From Clostridiales bacterium (GTDB taxonomy: Bacteria; Bacillota_A; Clostridia; Saccharofermentanales; Saccharofermentanaceae): DNA of 17,569 nt. The stretch spans positions 1 through 17,569 of the forward strand of contig JAILHZ010000069.1 of NCBI GenBank assembly GCA_024695545.1. Direction: 5' to 3'. This document shows positions 1-6,336 of the stretch, piece after piece. The notes under the pieces are model-generated. The model made no database searches and was not told the origin of the DNA. It worked only from the letters and a program-made list of their open reading frames with translations. Within the stretch, counting starts at the first letter, position 1. Each line of letters begins with the position of its first letter. A program made the position numbers and the translations under genes.

Positions 1-178
1 ACGGATACATACGGTCCGAGCTGTCGGTGTACGTGATCAGCTGCGTATACATAAGCGAATGCGCATGGCTGTCACCGAAACTGTTTCTCTTTTCCAGCAT
101 CCTGCCCAGAATATAGCAGACTCCGCCGATTCCGGCGAGCAAGCCGAAAATGAACGTCATAATTGCTACTCCTACCAT
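1..178 (-). CDS. small membrane protein, C-terminus cut by window edge
   Basis: Partial gene; 59 residues are visible and the frame is still open at the window edge. It begins MVGVAIMTFIFGLLAGIGGV, a Gly-rich N-terminal membrane segment of about 24 residues, followed by a basic stretch (LEKRN), so the N-terminus is probably anchored or out and the rest cytoplasmic. I do not recognise the family. The ATG lies 5 bases beyond the stop codon of the double zinc-ribbon gene, and an AGGGG ribosome binding site sits across that stop, so the two genes are almost certainly translated from one message and may work together. Function unknown. Confidence 0.7.
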   Translation of the reverse strand, partial: MVGVAIMTFIFGLLAGIGGVCYILGRMLEKRNSFGDSHAHSLMYTQLITYTDSSDRMYP

Positions 179-183
179 TTCAA

Positions 184-1404
184 TTACCCCTGTCTTCTCT
201 TTACAAAGCGGAACATGTTGCCCGCCTGTGTCAGTTCAAGCTGCTTCTTCACTTTTTTCATCTTATTCAAACCGTATAACAGCCAGCCTGTTCCGAACAT
301 CAGGCTAGCAGTCAATATGGTTTGACTCGTGTTGGAGACCACGGATTTCTTGCCGAGCTCTCTGAATCCGAGTGCATAAAGAACCCCAAAAAGAATTCCG
401 ACGACTACTGCCGTGATGAGCGTGCCCCAAACGATCATCGTTCTTTTCACTTTCTTCTGGTCGTACGGGATACCGCACACGACCTTACCTGTCTGGCCGT
501 TGACCAGAATGGTATGCGGCTGGCCGTTAAGACAGAAGGTCACGAACCATACCGGAAACATCGCATACAGATAGTTATCCGCGATCGAGGTCTCATGCAC
601 CTCACCGACGATCTTGTTCGACTTCATCTCTTTTTTCACCGTTGTTTCGAAAATCTCTTTTCCTCTTCTTTCTACTGCCAGATACAGATCCTCGTATGTA
701 ATGTCGGAAGAGTTGGAATAGAATCCCAGAAGATAGTCCTCGTCAAAGCGCTTCATGCCATTAAGATCGAACGGTTCCAGTCTCGCGCTGCTCTCATCCG
801 AAAGGATCCGGCAGCCGTCGACCGGGAAGCTGTTGATGTTCATGAATCCCGAACGGCCGACATATTTGTACTTCGTCGTACCGGTGCTCACAGAGATCTG
901 AACCACTGCAGACTCCTCATGCGTCGCACTTACGATCCAGTACGGAAGATAGATTCCGCGGATGTCTTCAACCTTCAGATTTTTCAATTCCACCGGCGGG
1001 AACGCCGCCTGATCGATGATCGCACGGATCGCGCTGAGCGCCTGCGCTCTCGTTACGGAAAACGGGATGATCGCGTCCGGCATCTTTTCTTTCGCGACAC
1101 GGGAGAACACCACATTCGGATTTCCGCAGTAGATGCATGTCGTCGAGGTCTCTGATCCATGGATCGAGATCTCGCCGCCGCACTCGCTGCAGGTGTACAC
1201 ATAGGCTTCGAGATATTCATCGATCACCTCATCGTCGCCGTACACTTCACCGCGGGTCAGCACGCGCTCATTTTCTCTGTACTTCTTCGCCTCAGACTCA
1301 ACATCTTCCGCTTCAAAAGCACTGCCGCAATAATAGCAGTACATCTTACGGATCTCCGGTGAATACACCAGCGCATGATTACAGTTTCTGCAAAGTGTTG
1401 CCAT
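184..1404 (-). CDS. double zinc-ribbon membrane protein (TFIIB-type zinc ribbon family)
   Basis: A 406-residue protein with two C4 zinc ribbons at the N-terminus: Cys5, Cys8, Cys23, Cys26 and Cys72, Cys75, Cys90, Cys93. A mixed alpha/beta middle region (about 105-310) follows, containing the segment YAMFPVWFVTF near 280-290 and an NGQTGKVVCG motif near 302-311. Two C-terminal membrane helices lie at about 323-346 and 360-381, and the tail is basic. Clostridial proteins of this design are usually annotated only as zinc-ribbon or TFIIB-type zinc-binding proteins and no biochemical role is established that I know of. The start is supported by AAAGGAG about 11 bases upstream. A TATAAT -10 box lies at 1433-1438 but without a convincing -35. 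The 105-nt leader between the gene and the structured element at 1509-1603 could be regulatory. A short membrane protein follows 5 bases downstream. Confidence 0.8.
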   Translation of the reverse strand: MATLCRNCNHALVYSPEIRKMYCYYCGSAFEAEDVESEAKKYRENERVLTRGEVYGDDEVIDEYLEAYVYTCSECGGEISIHGSETSTTCIYCGNPNVVFSRVAKEKMPDAIIPFSVTRAQALSAIRAIIDQAAFPPVELKNLKVEDIRGIYLPYWIVSATHEESAVVQISVSTGTTKYKYVGRSGFMNINSFPVDGCRILSDESSARLEPFDLNGMKRFDEDYLLGFYSNSSDITYEDLYLAVERRGKEIFETTVKKEMKSNKIVGEVHETSIADNYLYAMFPVWFVTFCLNGQPHTILVNGQTGKVVCGIPYDQKKVKRTMIVWGTLITAVVVGILFGVLYALGFRELGKKSVVSNTSQTILTASLMFGTGWLLYGLNKMKKVKKQLELTQAGNMFRFVKRRQG

Positions 1405-1508
1405 TTTCCATAACTCCTTTCGTTATGAGAAAATTATACACTTATCTTGAGACTTTAATCGAGACGCACCCATCTGAAATATACCTGCCTAATTGCAGAG
1501 CCGTCTGC

Positions 1509-1603
1509 AAAAAGGAAGGGTATCGGGCAAATATCGTCGCTGGTCCTCGCCGCTTTGCGTCTGCGGAATCGCTCCTCACATTTGCCCGCCCCCTCTCCTT
1601 TTT
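1509..1603 (-). ncRNA. structured leader RNA, candidate c-di-GMP-I (GEMM-I)-like aptamer
   Basis: On the minus strand this element has a long closing stem: AAAAAGGAG (from 1603) pairs with TTCCTTTTT (to 1509), then GGG/CCC, then CGGGCAAAT with ATTTGCCCG (1523-1588). Inside are GGGCAAA (1581-1587), a hairpin at 1562-1580 capped by GCGA, a GNRA tetraloop (1569-1572), then exactly GACGCAAAGC (1552-1561), a short third arm, and TTTGCCCGA. GGGCAAA, a GNRA-capped hairpin, GACGCAAAGC and a terminal GUUxCCGA-like strand is the known order of the GEMM-I cyclic-di-GMP aptamer. Weak points: the third arm is only about 4 bp, the 3' strand departs from consensus, and the base before GGGC is C rather than A. 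A second hairpin (1493-1510) overlaps the foot of the closing stem by two bases and could be part of a switch. T-runs on both sides mean a complex terminator is the main alternative. Confidence 0.42.
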
Positions 1604-1640
1604 AGAAGAAATGCTTCAAAAAGTAATCGATATATAAAAA

Positions 1641-1700
1641 GAAACAAAAAACTCTTTGCGGCAAGCATATACATCGACAGAGCTTCAAGAAAGAAATCTC
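1641..1700 (-). repeat. decayed copy of composite hairpin repeat A
   Basis: The plus-strand sequence GAAACAAAAAACTC followed by TTTGCGGC (1641-1662) matches the left arm of the intact hairpin at 1715-1734 except for two adjacent bases (TT in place of CC). The expected right arm is not intact: only a loosely related A/G-rich stretch (CAAGAAAGAAATCTC, to 1700) is present. Read on the minus strand it still ends in GAG followed by a run of six T, so some terminator activity may remain. It looks like a tandem duplicate of the element next to it that has lost its pairing partner. Confidence 0.5.
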
Positions 1701-1714
1701 TTATTATCTATATA

Positions 1715-1786
1715 GAAACAAAAAACTCCCTGCGGCGAGTTACGCGTTAGCGTACATGTTTGAGTCGCAGGGAGTTTATTTGTTTC
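1715..1786 (-). terminator. composite hairpin A, apparent terminator of the CoA ligase gene
   Basis: The arms 1715-1734 and 1766-1786 are complementary over 20 bp with a single bulged base, ending on the minus strand in GGGAG followed by six T, so this should terminate transcription of the ligase gene, whose stop is 17 bases away. The loop is not empty: it holds a second hairpin, TACGC-GTTA-GCGTA on the plus strand (1741-1754), flanked by GAGT on one side and CATGT on the other. The same layout with different stem bases occurs at 10248-10312. Ordinary terminators do not carry such a conserved inner structure. Confidence 0.75.
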
Positions 1787-1802
1787 TAGTTAAATTGAGA
1801 GA

Positions 1803-3125
1803 TTACTTTTTGAAGCGCTCGTCGATGACTCGCTTCATCTTACCCTCGGATCTCGGAAGACTTCTCGGCTCACAGAGCTTGATCTTCGCGTGGATACCTG
1901 TCATGGAAGCGATCTCGCCTTCGAGCATTCTCTCTGTGTTCTCGATCTCACGGATAGAGTCGGAGAAGAACGAAGGTGTCATCTCTACCTTGACAGTCAT
2001 CCTGTCGAGGTTCTGTGCACGGTCAAGGTAGATCATGTAATGCGGCTCAACCTCACTGTGTGCGAGGAGAACAGCCTCGATCTGGGACGGGAATACGTTA
2101 ACGCCGCGGATGATCATCATGTCATCGGCACGCCCTGTGACCTTCTCGATCTTCGGTGTGGTACGTCCGCACTCACACTTACCGTGATAAAGGCGTGTCA
2201 GGTCGTGTGTGTTATAACGCAGGAGCGGTACGCCTTCCTTACTGATAGAGGAGAATACGAGTTCACCGAGTTCACCATCCGGCAGCGGCTCGCCTGTCTC
2301 CGGATCTACGATCTCCGGAATGAAGTGGTCCGCCTCGATGTGGATCAGATCGGACTTGTCGCAGGAGCATCCTACACCCGGTCCGCAGATCTCTGTCAGA
2401 CCATAGATGTCAAAAGCACGGAGTCCGAGCTTCTCTTCGATCTGATCTCTCATCTCCAGGGTCCATGCCTCGGCGCCGAAGATACCGCAGCGCAGGTTCA
2501 GTTCAGACTTATCGATGCCGGCTGCTTCGAGCTGGTCGGCAATATGCAGAGCATATGTCGGTGTGCACATCAGGACTTCCGGCTTCCACTCACGAAGGAT
2601 CGTGATCTGTCTTGCCGTATTACCGCCGGATACCGGGATCGCAGTGGCACCGAGTTTCGCACATGCGAAGTGCGGGCCAAGACCGCCGGTGAACAGGCCG
2701 TAGCCGTATGCAATATGTACGAGGTCGCCCTTCTGTACGCCGGATCTTGCCATCGAACGGCAAAGAACAGAGTTCCAAAGTTCGACGTCATTTGCCGTAT
2801 AACCGACGACCTTCATCTTGCCGGTCGTTCCGGAAGAAGCATGTACACGAACAAGTTCCGATCTCGGTACCGCCAGTGTTCCGAACGGATAGTTATCCCT
2901 GAAATCGTATTTATCTGTGAACGGGAGTTTCGGGAGATCCTCGACGCTCTTGATATCGCCCGGGGTCACGCCCTTTTCTTCCATACGTTTTCTGTAGTAC
3001 GGAACATTTTCCCACATGCGGTTGACGCACTTGATCAGGCGTTCGCTCTGCACCTTCGCGCGCTCGTCATCCGACATGCACTCGGCTTTCGGATCATAGA
3101 TCCATGAGTTCACTTCTTTTCTCAT
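1803..3125 (-). CDS. paaK: phenylacetate-CoA ligase (AMP-forming)
   Basis: A 440-residue member of the adenylate-forming family that activates phenylacetate or another arylacetate with ATP and CoA. Motifs: the phosphate-binding loop ASSGTTGK at 96-103, YGLTE at 241-245, the hinge region with GRADDMMIIRGVNVFP at 331-346, and the C-terminal catalytic-lysine motif PRSEGKMKR (Lys429) typical of the PaaK branch. CSC at 253-255 and CECG at 317-320 are further Cys pairs. Length fits the family (about 430-440). The frame stays open 48 codons further upstream, but those codons are the T-box antiterminator/terminator. The ATG at 3125 follows a GGCAGG site and the sequence MRKEVNSW, a normal PaaK N-terminus. 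Control by a Phe T-box suggests use in making or salvaging phenylalanine (arylacetate to aryl-CoA to arylpyruvate) rather than only in breakdown. Single-gene unit: the T-box promoter lies upstream and hairpin A downstream. Confidence 0.92.
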   Translation of the reverse strand: MRKEVNSWIYDPKAECMSDDERAKVQSERLIKCVNRMWENVPYYRKRMEEKGVTPGDIKSVEDLPKLPFTDKYDFRDNYPFGTLAVPRSELVRVHASSGTTGKMKVVGYTANDVELWNSVLCRSMARSGVQKGDLVHIAYGYGLFTGGLGPHFACAKLGATAIPVSGGNTARQITILREWKPEVLMCTPTYALHIADQLEAAGIDKSELNLRCGIFGAEAWTLEMRDQIEEKLGLRAFDIYGLTEICGPGVGCSCDKSDLIHIEADHFIPEIVDPETGEPLPDGELGELVFSSISKEGVPLLRYNTHDLTRLYHGKCECGRTTPKIEKVTGRADDMMIIRGVNVFPSQIEAVLLAHSEVEPHYMIYLDRAQNLDRMTVKVEMTPSFFSDSIREIENTERMLEGEIASMTGIHAKIKLCEPRSLPRSEGKMKRVIDERFKK

Positions 3126-3160
3126 CTTTACTACCTGCCTTTCGCACTGCTGACGGCAAC

Positions 3161-3199
3161 AAAAAGTCCCATTGCCGTCGTTTCCTTCAGCAATGGGAC
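3161..3199 (-). terminator. T-box-controlled intrinsic terminator
   Basis: Perfect 10-bp stem GTCCCATTGC (3190-3199) with GCAATGGGAC (3166-3175), followed by five T on the minus strand. Its left arm overlaps the strand needed for the T-box antiterminator (CCCATT), the mutually exclusive arrangement expected for a transcriptional T-box switch. Confidence 0.92.
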
Positions 3200-3471
3200 G
3201 AAATATCATATCTCGCGGTACCACCCATTTTCGAGCCTTTTCCCTATTGAAAAGCACTCGCACTCTCAAGGCCTATCAGCCTCTGCCCTAAGTAACGGCG
3301 GGCTTTCCGTATCCACCTACTGACACCGCTTGCGCTTGATGTGTTCTGCAGATCTGCTCGGGAGTGAACTTCGACTGATCTTCCCTCGTATGCCGGCTCT
3401 CAATTCTTCCGCCGGCACGCCCTGTACGTCTTCGGATCGCTACTTTTCTCCGTCAGTGCATTTATACTATT
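3161..3471 (-). promoter_or_regulatory. T-box riboswitch leader, Phe (UUC) specifier
   Basis: A complete tRNA-sensing leader. The T-box sequence TGGGTGGTACCGCG lies at 3214-3227. Stem I starts with GGAG (3448-3451) followed by the AGTA loop-E-type motif. The opposite strand reads GAAG-TTC-A-CTCC, where CTCC closes the GGAG and TTC (plus-strand 3366-3368) sits in the specifier position followed by the usual A. The amino acid sensed is therefore phenylalanine. The antiterminator (AATGGG with CCCATT around the T-box bulge) competes with the terminator at 3161-3199. Uncharged tRNA-Phe would bind and let transcription continue into the CoA ligase gene. The T-box call is secure; the Phe specifier is read by eye from the fold. 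Confidence 0.93.
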
Positions 3472-3477
3472 AAGCAG

Positions 3478-3506
3478 ATTATGCGTTCAAAAGAAAGCTT
3501 TGTCAA
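3478..3506 (-). promoter_or_regulatory. promoter of the T-box/CoA ligase unit
   Basis: On the minus strand, a perfect -35 TTGACA (3501-3506), a 17-base spacer and a -10 CATAAT (3478-3483, five of six consensus). Transcription would start near 3471, some twenty bases before the GGAG that opens T-box stem I, as expected for this class of leader. Confidence 0.75.
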
Positions 3507-3552
3507 TATTTTTTCCTTACAAGTTCTTTTTCGGGCGGAAAGAATACCAAAG

Positions 3553-3577
3553 AAAAAGAGATGCCTTTCAGCATCTC
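3553..3577 (-). terminator. intrinsic terminator of the PadR operon
   Basis: Minus-strand stem GAGATGC-TGAAAG-GCATCTC followed by five T. It lies about 50 bases after the stop codon of the last PadR-operon gene and just before the promoter of the T-box unit, so it insulates the two. Confidence 0.85.
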
Positions 3578-3629
3578 CTTTTCCATTTCAGTTTCTTTTC
3601 CCGATTCTCCAAAGACAGTTGTGGATCAG

Positions 3630-4043
3630 TTACGAATCCTTATTGTCCGGATTTCCTTTTCCTTCATGATCTTTTTTGCCGTGATCCTTCTTCCCGGCAT
3701 CTTTTTCTTCTTTCTTCTCTTCTGCCTTCTCTTCAATCACTTTACGGGCAGAAGCTTCATCCTCATCCCTCGTATGGATCTTTACACAGAGGATCTCCAC
3801 ATCTACTCCAAGATCATCCGCGATGAAATGGAAGCTCGGAAGATCGATCTCAAAGCTTGTGCCGTCGGCATCAATAAAGTCAAACTTCTCCGGAATATCA
3901 TCCCATTCTCCGGTATAGATGCGCTCAGCAACTTCTTTCGTCCCGCTCAGTGCGTAGAAGCCGAGACTGACGAACAGACACACAATGGAGAGCGCGAAAC
4001 TCGTCGCCATGATTGCGACACAAACTGCAGTACTCTTTCTCAT
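3630..4043 (-). CDS. membrane-anchored protein with Lys/Glu/Asp-rich tail
   Basis: A 137-residue protein with one N-terminal membrane helix (about 8-32), a middle region rich in acidic and aromatic residues (about 36-90; EWDDIPEKFDFIDAD), and a strongly charged low-complexity tail of Lys, Glu, Asp and Gly (about 92-137, e.g. KAEEKKEEKDAGKKDHGKKD). I do not recognise a domain. It starts inside the stop codon of the DUF1700 gene (ATGA, 4-base overlap), so the two are translationally coupled. In comparable PadR-DUF1700 operons the third gene is often a DUF4097-type beta-rich adhesin-like protein; this one is much shorter and does not look like that. Function unknown; likely a partner of the DUF1700 protein at the membrane. 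Confidence 0.75.
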   Translation of the reverse strand: MRKSTAVCVAIMATSFALSIVCLFVSLGFYALSGTKEVAERIYTGEWDDIPEKFDFIDADGTSFEIDLPSFHFIADDLGVDVEILCVKIHTRDEDEASARKVIEEKAEEKKEEKDAGKKDHGKKDHEGKGNPDNKDS

Positions 4044-4870
4044 GCGTTGCCTCCTTTCTCACTCTTACGGCTGCCACCGCCGATGTAGCGGAAGTATCCA
4101 ACCGTTCCGAGGATAAAACCCTTGATCGCGAAGAACGCGACGAACAGGAATGCGATTGCGGCAAATCCCAGGCTCAGCGCCATGAAGAATGTTCCGACGA
4201 CTCCGGTGCACATGCTCGGTACCCACGAGAACAGAAGTGCTGAGAACAGACCCTGTGCAAACGGGAGAATGATAAGCAGCGCAAGGATCACCAGTGCGAT
4301 CAGCCACAGCGGGATAAATACGAGGAGCGTAAACAGGATCGCAAATGCTTTGCTGTGTTCCTTCTGCTCCGGGAGTGTGTGGCTCGGATCATGCGACGGG
4401 TAGTTCGAATAATCCGGAAGCGTATACTGCTTCTTGCCCTGACGGGTCACCTCTGCGTATGTCTCCTTATCCTTAGCTCCTGTATGAGCATTCGGAGCAT
4501 CCGGAGATTCCGGCTTCGGCGGCTTATTTACGACCTGCTTCGCATAAGGTCCGGATGCAAATCCGGCCGCTGTCTGCGGGCCTACGCCACGGTCGATGAC
4601 CATGCCGGTCTTTACCGGGATGATCGGGAACGGCGGCTGTGCTACATTGCCGGCCTGTGCAACATTGAAATCCGGAACGGCGTCGCCCAGATAATACTTC
4701 GATACTTCTTCCGGAGAACCCAGCTTCGCTGCGATCTCTTCTTCGGTCTTACCCTCGGAAGCTGCGATATCGAAGTGTGCCTCAAACTCTTTTACGATCT
4801 CCTCCACATCATCGGAAGGAAGTCTTTTCAACTGCACACGAAGCGCAGAGATATAGTCTTTTTTATTCAT
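4040..4870 (-). CDS. DUF1700/HAAS-domain membrane protein
   Basis: A 276-residue protein. Residues 1-62 form the helical DUF1700 (HAAS) module: MNKKDYISAL start, a conserved LKRLPSDDVEEIVKEFEAHF stretch and KLGSPEEVSKYY. A long Pro/Ala/Gly-rich linker (about 63-172) follows, then a very hydrophobic C-terminal region (about 174-263) with two to four membrane helices and a short basic tail. This family is typically encoded directly after a PadR regulator and is thought to work with it in envelope-stress or membrane-linked signalling; the mechanism is not established. Here it overlaps the padR gene by 4 bases (ATGA) and the next gene by 4 bases, so all three form one coupled unit. Confidence 0.88.
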   Translation of the reverse strand: MNKKDYISALRVQLKRLPSDDVEEIVKEFEAHFDIAASEGKTEEEIAAKLGSPEEVSKYYLGDAVPDFNVAQAGNVAQPPFPIIPVKTGMVIDRGVGPQTAAGFASGPYAKQVVNKPPKPESPDAPNAHTGAKDKETYAEVTRQGKKQYTLPDYSNYPSHDPSHTLPEQKEHSKAFAILFTLLVFIPLWLIALVILALLIILPFAQGLFSALLFSWVPSMCTGVVGTFFMALSLGFAAIAFLFVAFFAIKGFILGTVGYFRYIGGGSRKSEKGGNA

Positions 4871-5184
4871 ACGCTTTTCCCTCCTACGATCTTATTTACG
4901 CTTGCCGTAAAAGTATTCCAGTCTTCCAAAAGTTCCGCAAGACGGATCTTGCCCATAGCAGTCAGACTGTAGTATTTCCGCGGCGGACCGCTCTGGGACT
5001 CCTGAAGATAAGAGGCCACCAGTCCGTCAGATGCAAGCTTTCTCAAAAGCGGATATACGGTTCCGTCTGAGATCATGATGATCTCGGAAAGCGTGCTGGC
5101 CAGTTCATAGCCGTAACGGTCGCTGTCATTCAGCATCGCCAGGACACAAAGATCAAGCACGCCTTTTTTGAATTGAACATTCAT
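4867..5184 (-). CDS. PadR-family transcriptional regulator
   Basis: A 105-residue winged-helix regulator of the short PadR type. Typical features: LDLCVLAMLNDSDRYGYELA in the first helices (about 10-29), the recognition-helix/wing segment SDGTVYPLLRKLASDGLV (39-56), and GPPRKYYSLTAMGK (66-79) with the wing and the start of the C-terminal dimer helix. It starts at ATG with a perfect AGGAGG about 9 bases upstream. The promoter upstream is consensus and an inverted repeat sits right at the transcription start, which suggests it represses its own operon. The ligand or stress that releases it cannot be read from the sequence. Confidence 0.92.
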   Translation of the reverse strand: MNVQFKKGVLDLCVLAMLNDSDRYGYELASTLSEIIMISDGTVYPLLRKLASDGLVASYLQESQSGPPRKYYSLTAMGKIRLAELLEDWNTFTASVNKIVGGKSV

Positions 5185-5235
5185 GATTGACTTCCTCCTT
5201 TTTTATTTAGTCCGCAACTATTGTTGCACGTTATT

Positions 5236-5260
5236 CAGTATTGTATATTCAACAATACTG
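5236..5260. promoter_or_regulatory. probable PadR operator (inverted repeat)
   Basis: CAGTATTG, 9 bases, CAATACTG: a perfect 8-bp inverted repeat immediately next to the -10 box and covering the expected transcription start of the padR operon. Spacing, AT-rich centre and position fit a dimeric winged-helix repressor acting on its own promoter. A weaker repeat GCAAC-TATT-GTTGC lies about 10 bases further downstream (5214-5227). Confidence 0.7.
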
Positions 5261-5290
5261 ATTATAAGTTGGTATTGAACTATATGTCAA
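5261..5290 (-). promoter_or_regulatory. consensus promoter of the padR operon
   Basis: On the minus strand, -35 TTGACA (5285-5290) and -10 TATAAT (5261-5266), both perfect, with an 18-base spacer. A promoter this strong would need repression to be switched off, in line with the inverted repeat directly after it. Confidence 0.88.
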
Positions 5291-5341
5291 TAGTTTTGAA
5301 GTGCGCGATAGAACAGTTCAACGGGGATTTGACGGAGAAAT

Positions 5342-5369
5342 AGAAAAAAGAGCGCTTCCCGCGCTCTTT
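5342..5369 (-). terminator. intrinsic terminator after the 258-aa membrane protein gene
   Basis: Perfect 9-bp stem AAAGAGCGC/GCGCTCTTT (5347-5355 and 5361-5369) with a 5-base loop. On the minus strand the stem runs into a stretch of T. It lies about 20 bases after the stop codon of the gene at 5391. Confidence 0.88.
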
Positions 5370-5390
5370 ATACAGATTACTATCTTAGAC

Positions 5391-6167
5391 TCAGAAAAGT
5401 TTGGAGAAGCAGACCCACCCGTCTGACTGGTCGATGATGACCGCTTCCGTCTTTGGAGAATCATTATCTATTTCACAGGAAACGATATACACAAGTGCAT
5501 CCTTATGCTCATTGATATCATCCGGGAAAGCAAACTTCAGACGCAGGTTGCCTACTTTACTGATGTCCTCACCGAGACTGTCCGCGATCCTGGTCATGGT
5601 CTCCTCGTCCGGTTCTTCCTCCTGCGCATCCTCGATACTTATCGGGCTGATCAGGGCGTCATCCGTGATCATGGCCACATAACTGTCCAGGGTTTCACTT
5701 CCGCAGCGGAACTCTACACACAGGTTTGCTTTTCTTCCGAACGTGTTTGGCGAGAAACGTATCTCATAGTCGGATACATCGTCCGGAAGGACAGACGGAA
5801 ACCGCAGCGTGGAATAGTGCTTTTCGGAAAGATATCGCATGTTCTTCTTATAGGAACCCGTGTTCCGGGATGAGATCCCCCAGGGCATCAGCGTCGCGAG
5901 GAGGACAGAGACGACGATGAGTCCGATCGTAGCGGCCAGGATCCGCGTTACCGATCGTGCCGGCTTCCGGAAAAGCGACACGGAGGATATCAATACTCCC
6001 AGAATACATAACGCCAGACAATAGGCGTAGGTCATCACGTGGTAACGCAGAAAAAAGAAAAAGCAAATAAGTGCACCGCCAAGAGCGATTACTGCTGATG
6101 CGATCCGCAGGATCCTGCCCCGGACTGAAAGACCGGAAAAAACTATGTTATCGGTCTTCGCGCCCAC
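5391..6167 (-). CDS. unrecognised membrane protein with C-terminal soluble domain
   Basis: I do not recognise this protein. From the GTG at 6167 it has 258 residues: a short basic N-terminus, two closely spaced membrane segments (about 22-60, including ALICFFFFLRYHVM) and a third (about 75-95, ILAATIGLIVVSVLLATLMP). A soluble, acidic C-terminal domain of about 150 residues follows, which with three helices could be outside the cell. That domain includes an EEEPDEETMTRIADSL stretch and ends in DGWVCFSKLF. Start choice: the frame opens with TTG at 6179, but that codon lies inside the GGAGG motif (6174-6178), which is correctly spaced for GTG at 6167; the nearby ATG (6167-6169) is out of frame. 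It is a single-gene unit with its own terminator, between whiA and the padR operon. Confidence 0.75.
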   Translation of the reverse strand: MGAKTDNIVFSGLSVRGRILRIASAVIALGGALICFFFFLRYHVMTYAYCLALCILGVLISSVSLFRKPARSVTRILAATIGLIVVSVLLATLMPWGISSRNTGSYKKNMRYLSEKHYSTLRFPSVLPDDVSDYEIRFSPNTFGRKANLCVEFRCGSETLDSYVAMITDDALISPISIEDAQEEEPDEETMTRIADSLGEDISKVGNLRLKFAFPDDINEHKDALVYIVSCEIDNDSPKTEAVIIDQSDGWVCFSKLF

Positions 6168-6298
6168 ATTTGCCTCCAATTTCCCTATGTTCCCGTTACA
6201 ACCCCTTATATTTTTATTCTATACACGCGTCTTTTATATAAATACAGAAAAAATAAAGAAAATAAGAGGATAAACAATAGATTCTCTTCTTTGGAACA

Positions 6299-6325
6299 AC
6301 AAAAAACCGCCTTTTGTGGCGGTTT
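6299..6325 (-). terminator. intrinsic terminator of the hprK-murB-rapZ-whiA operon
   Basis: Minus-strand stem AAACCGCC-ACAAAA-GGCGGTTT followed by more T residues, 11 bases after the whiA stop codon. Between it and the next gene (6180-6298) I see only AT-rich sequence with no clear promoter hexamer pair. Confidence 0.9.
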
Positions 6326-6336
6326 CACGTTTGAAT

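Noticed and set aside
1493..1510. Hairpin TTGCAGA-GCCG-TCTGCAA as a stand-alone terminator
   Set aside because: No T-run follows the stem on either strand; it is better viewed as a possible part of the adjacent leader structure.
1890..3107. 405-codon plus-strand frame opposite the CoA ligase gene
   Set aside because: Antisense shadow of paaK; composition is Arg/His/Cys-rich without any domain, and no start signals are present.
3126..3269. N-terminal extension of the CoA ligase by 48 codons
   Set aside because: These codons are the T-box antiterminator and terminator; the ATG at 3125 has a ribosome binding site and gives a normal family N-terminus.
6168..6179. TTG start of the membrane protein at 6179
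   Set aside because: The TTG codon overlaps the GGAGG motif itself; the motif is correctly placed for GTG at 6167. Not excluded, but less likely.
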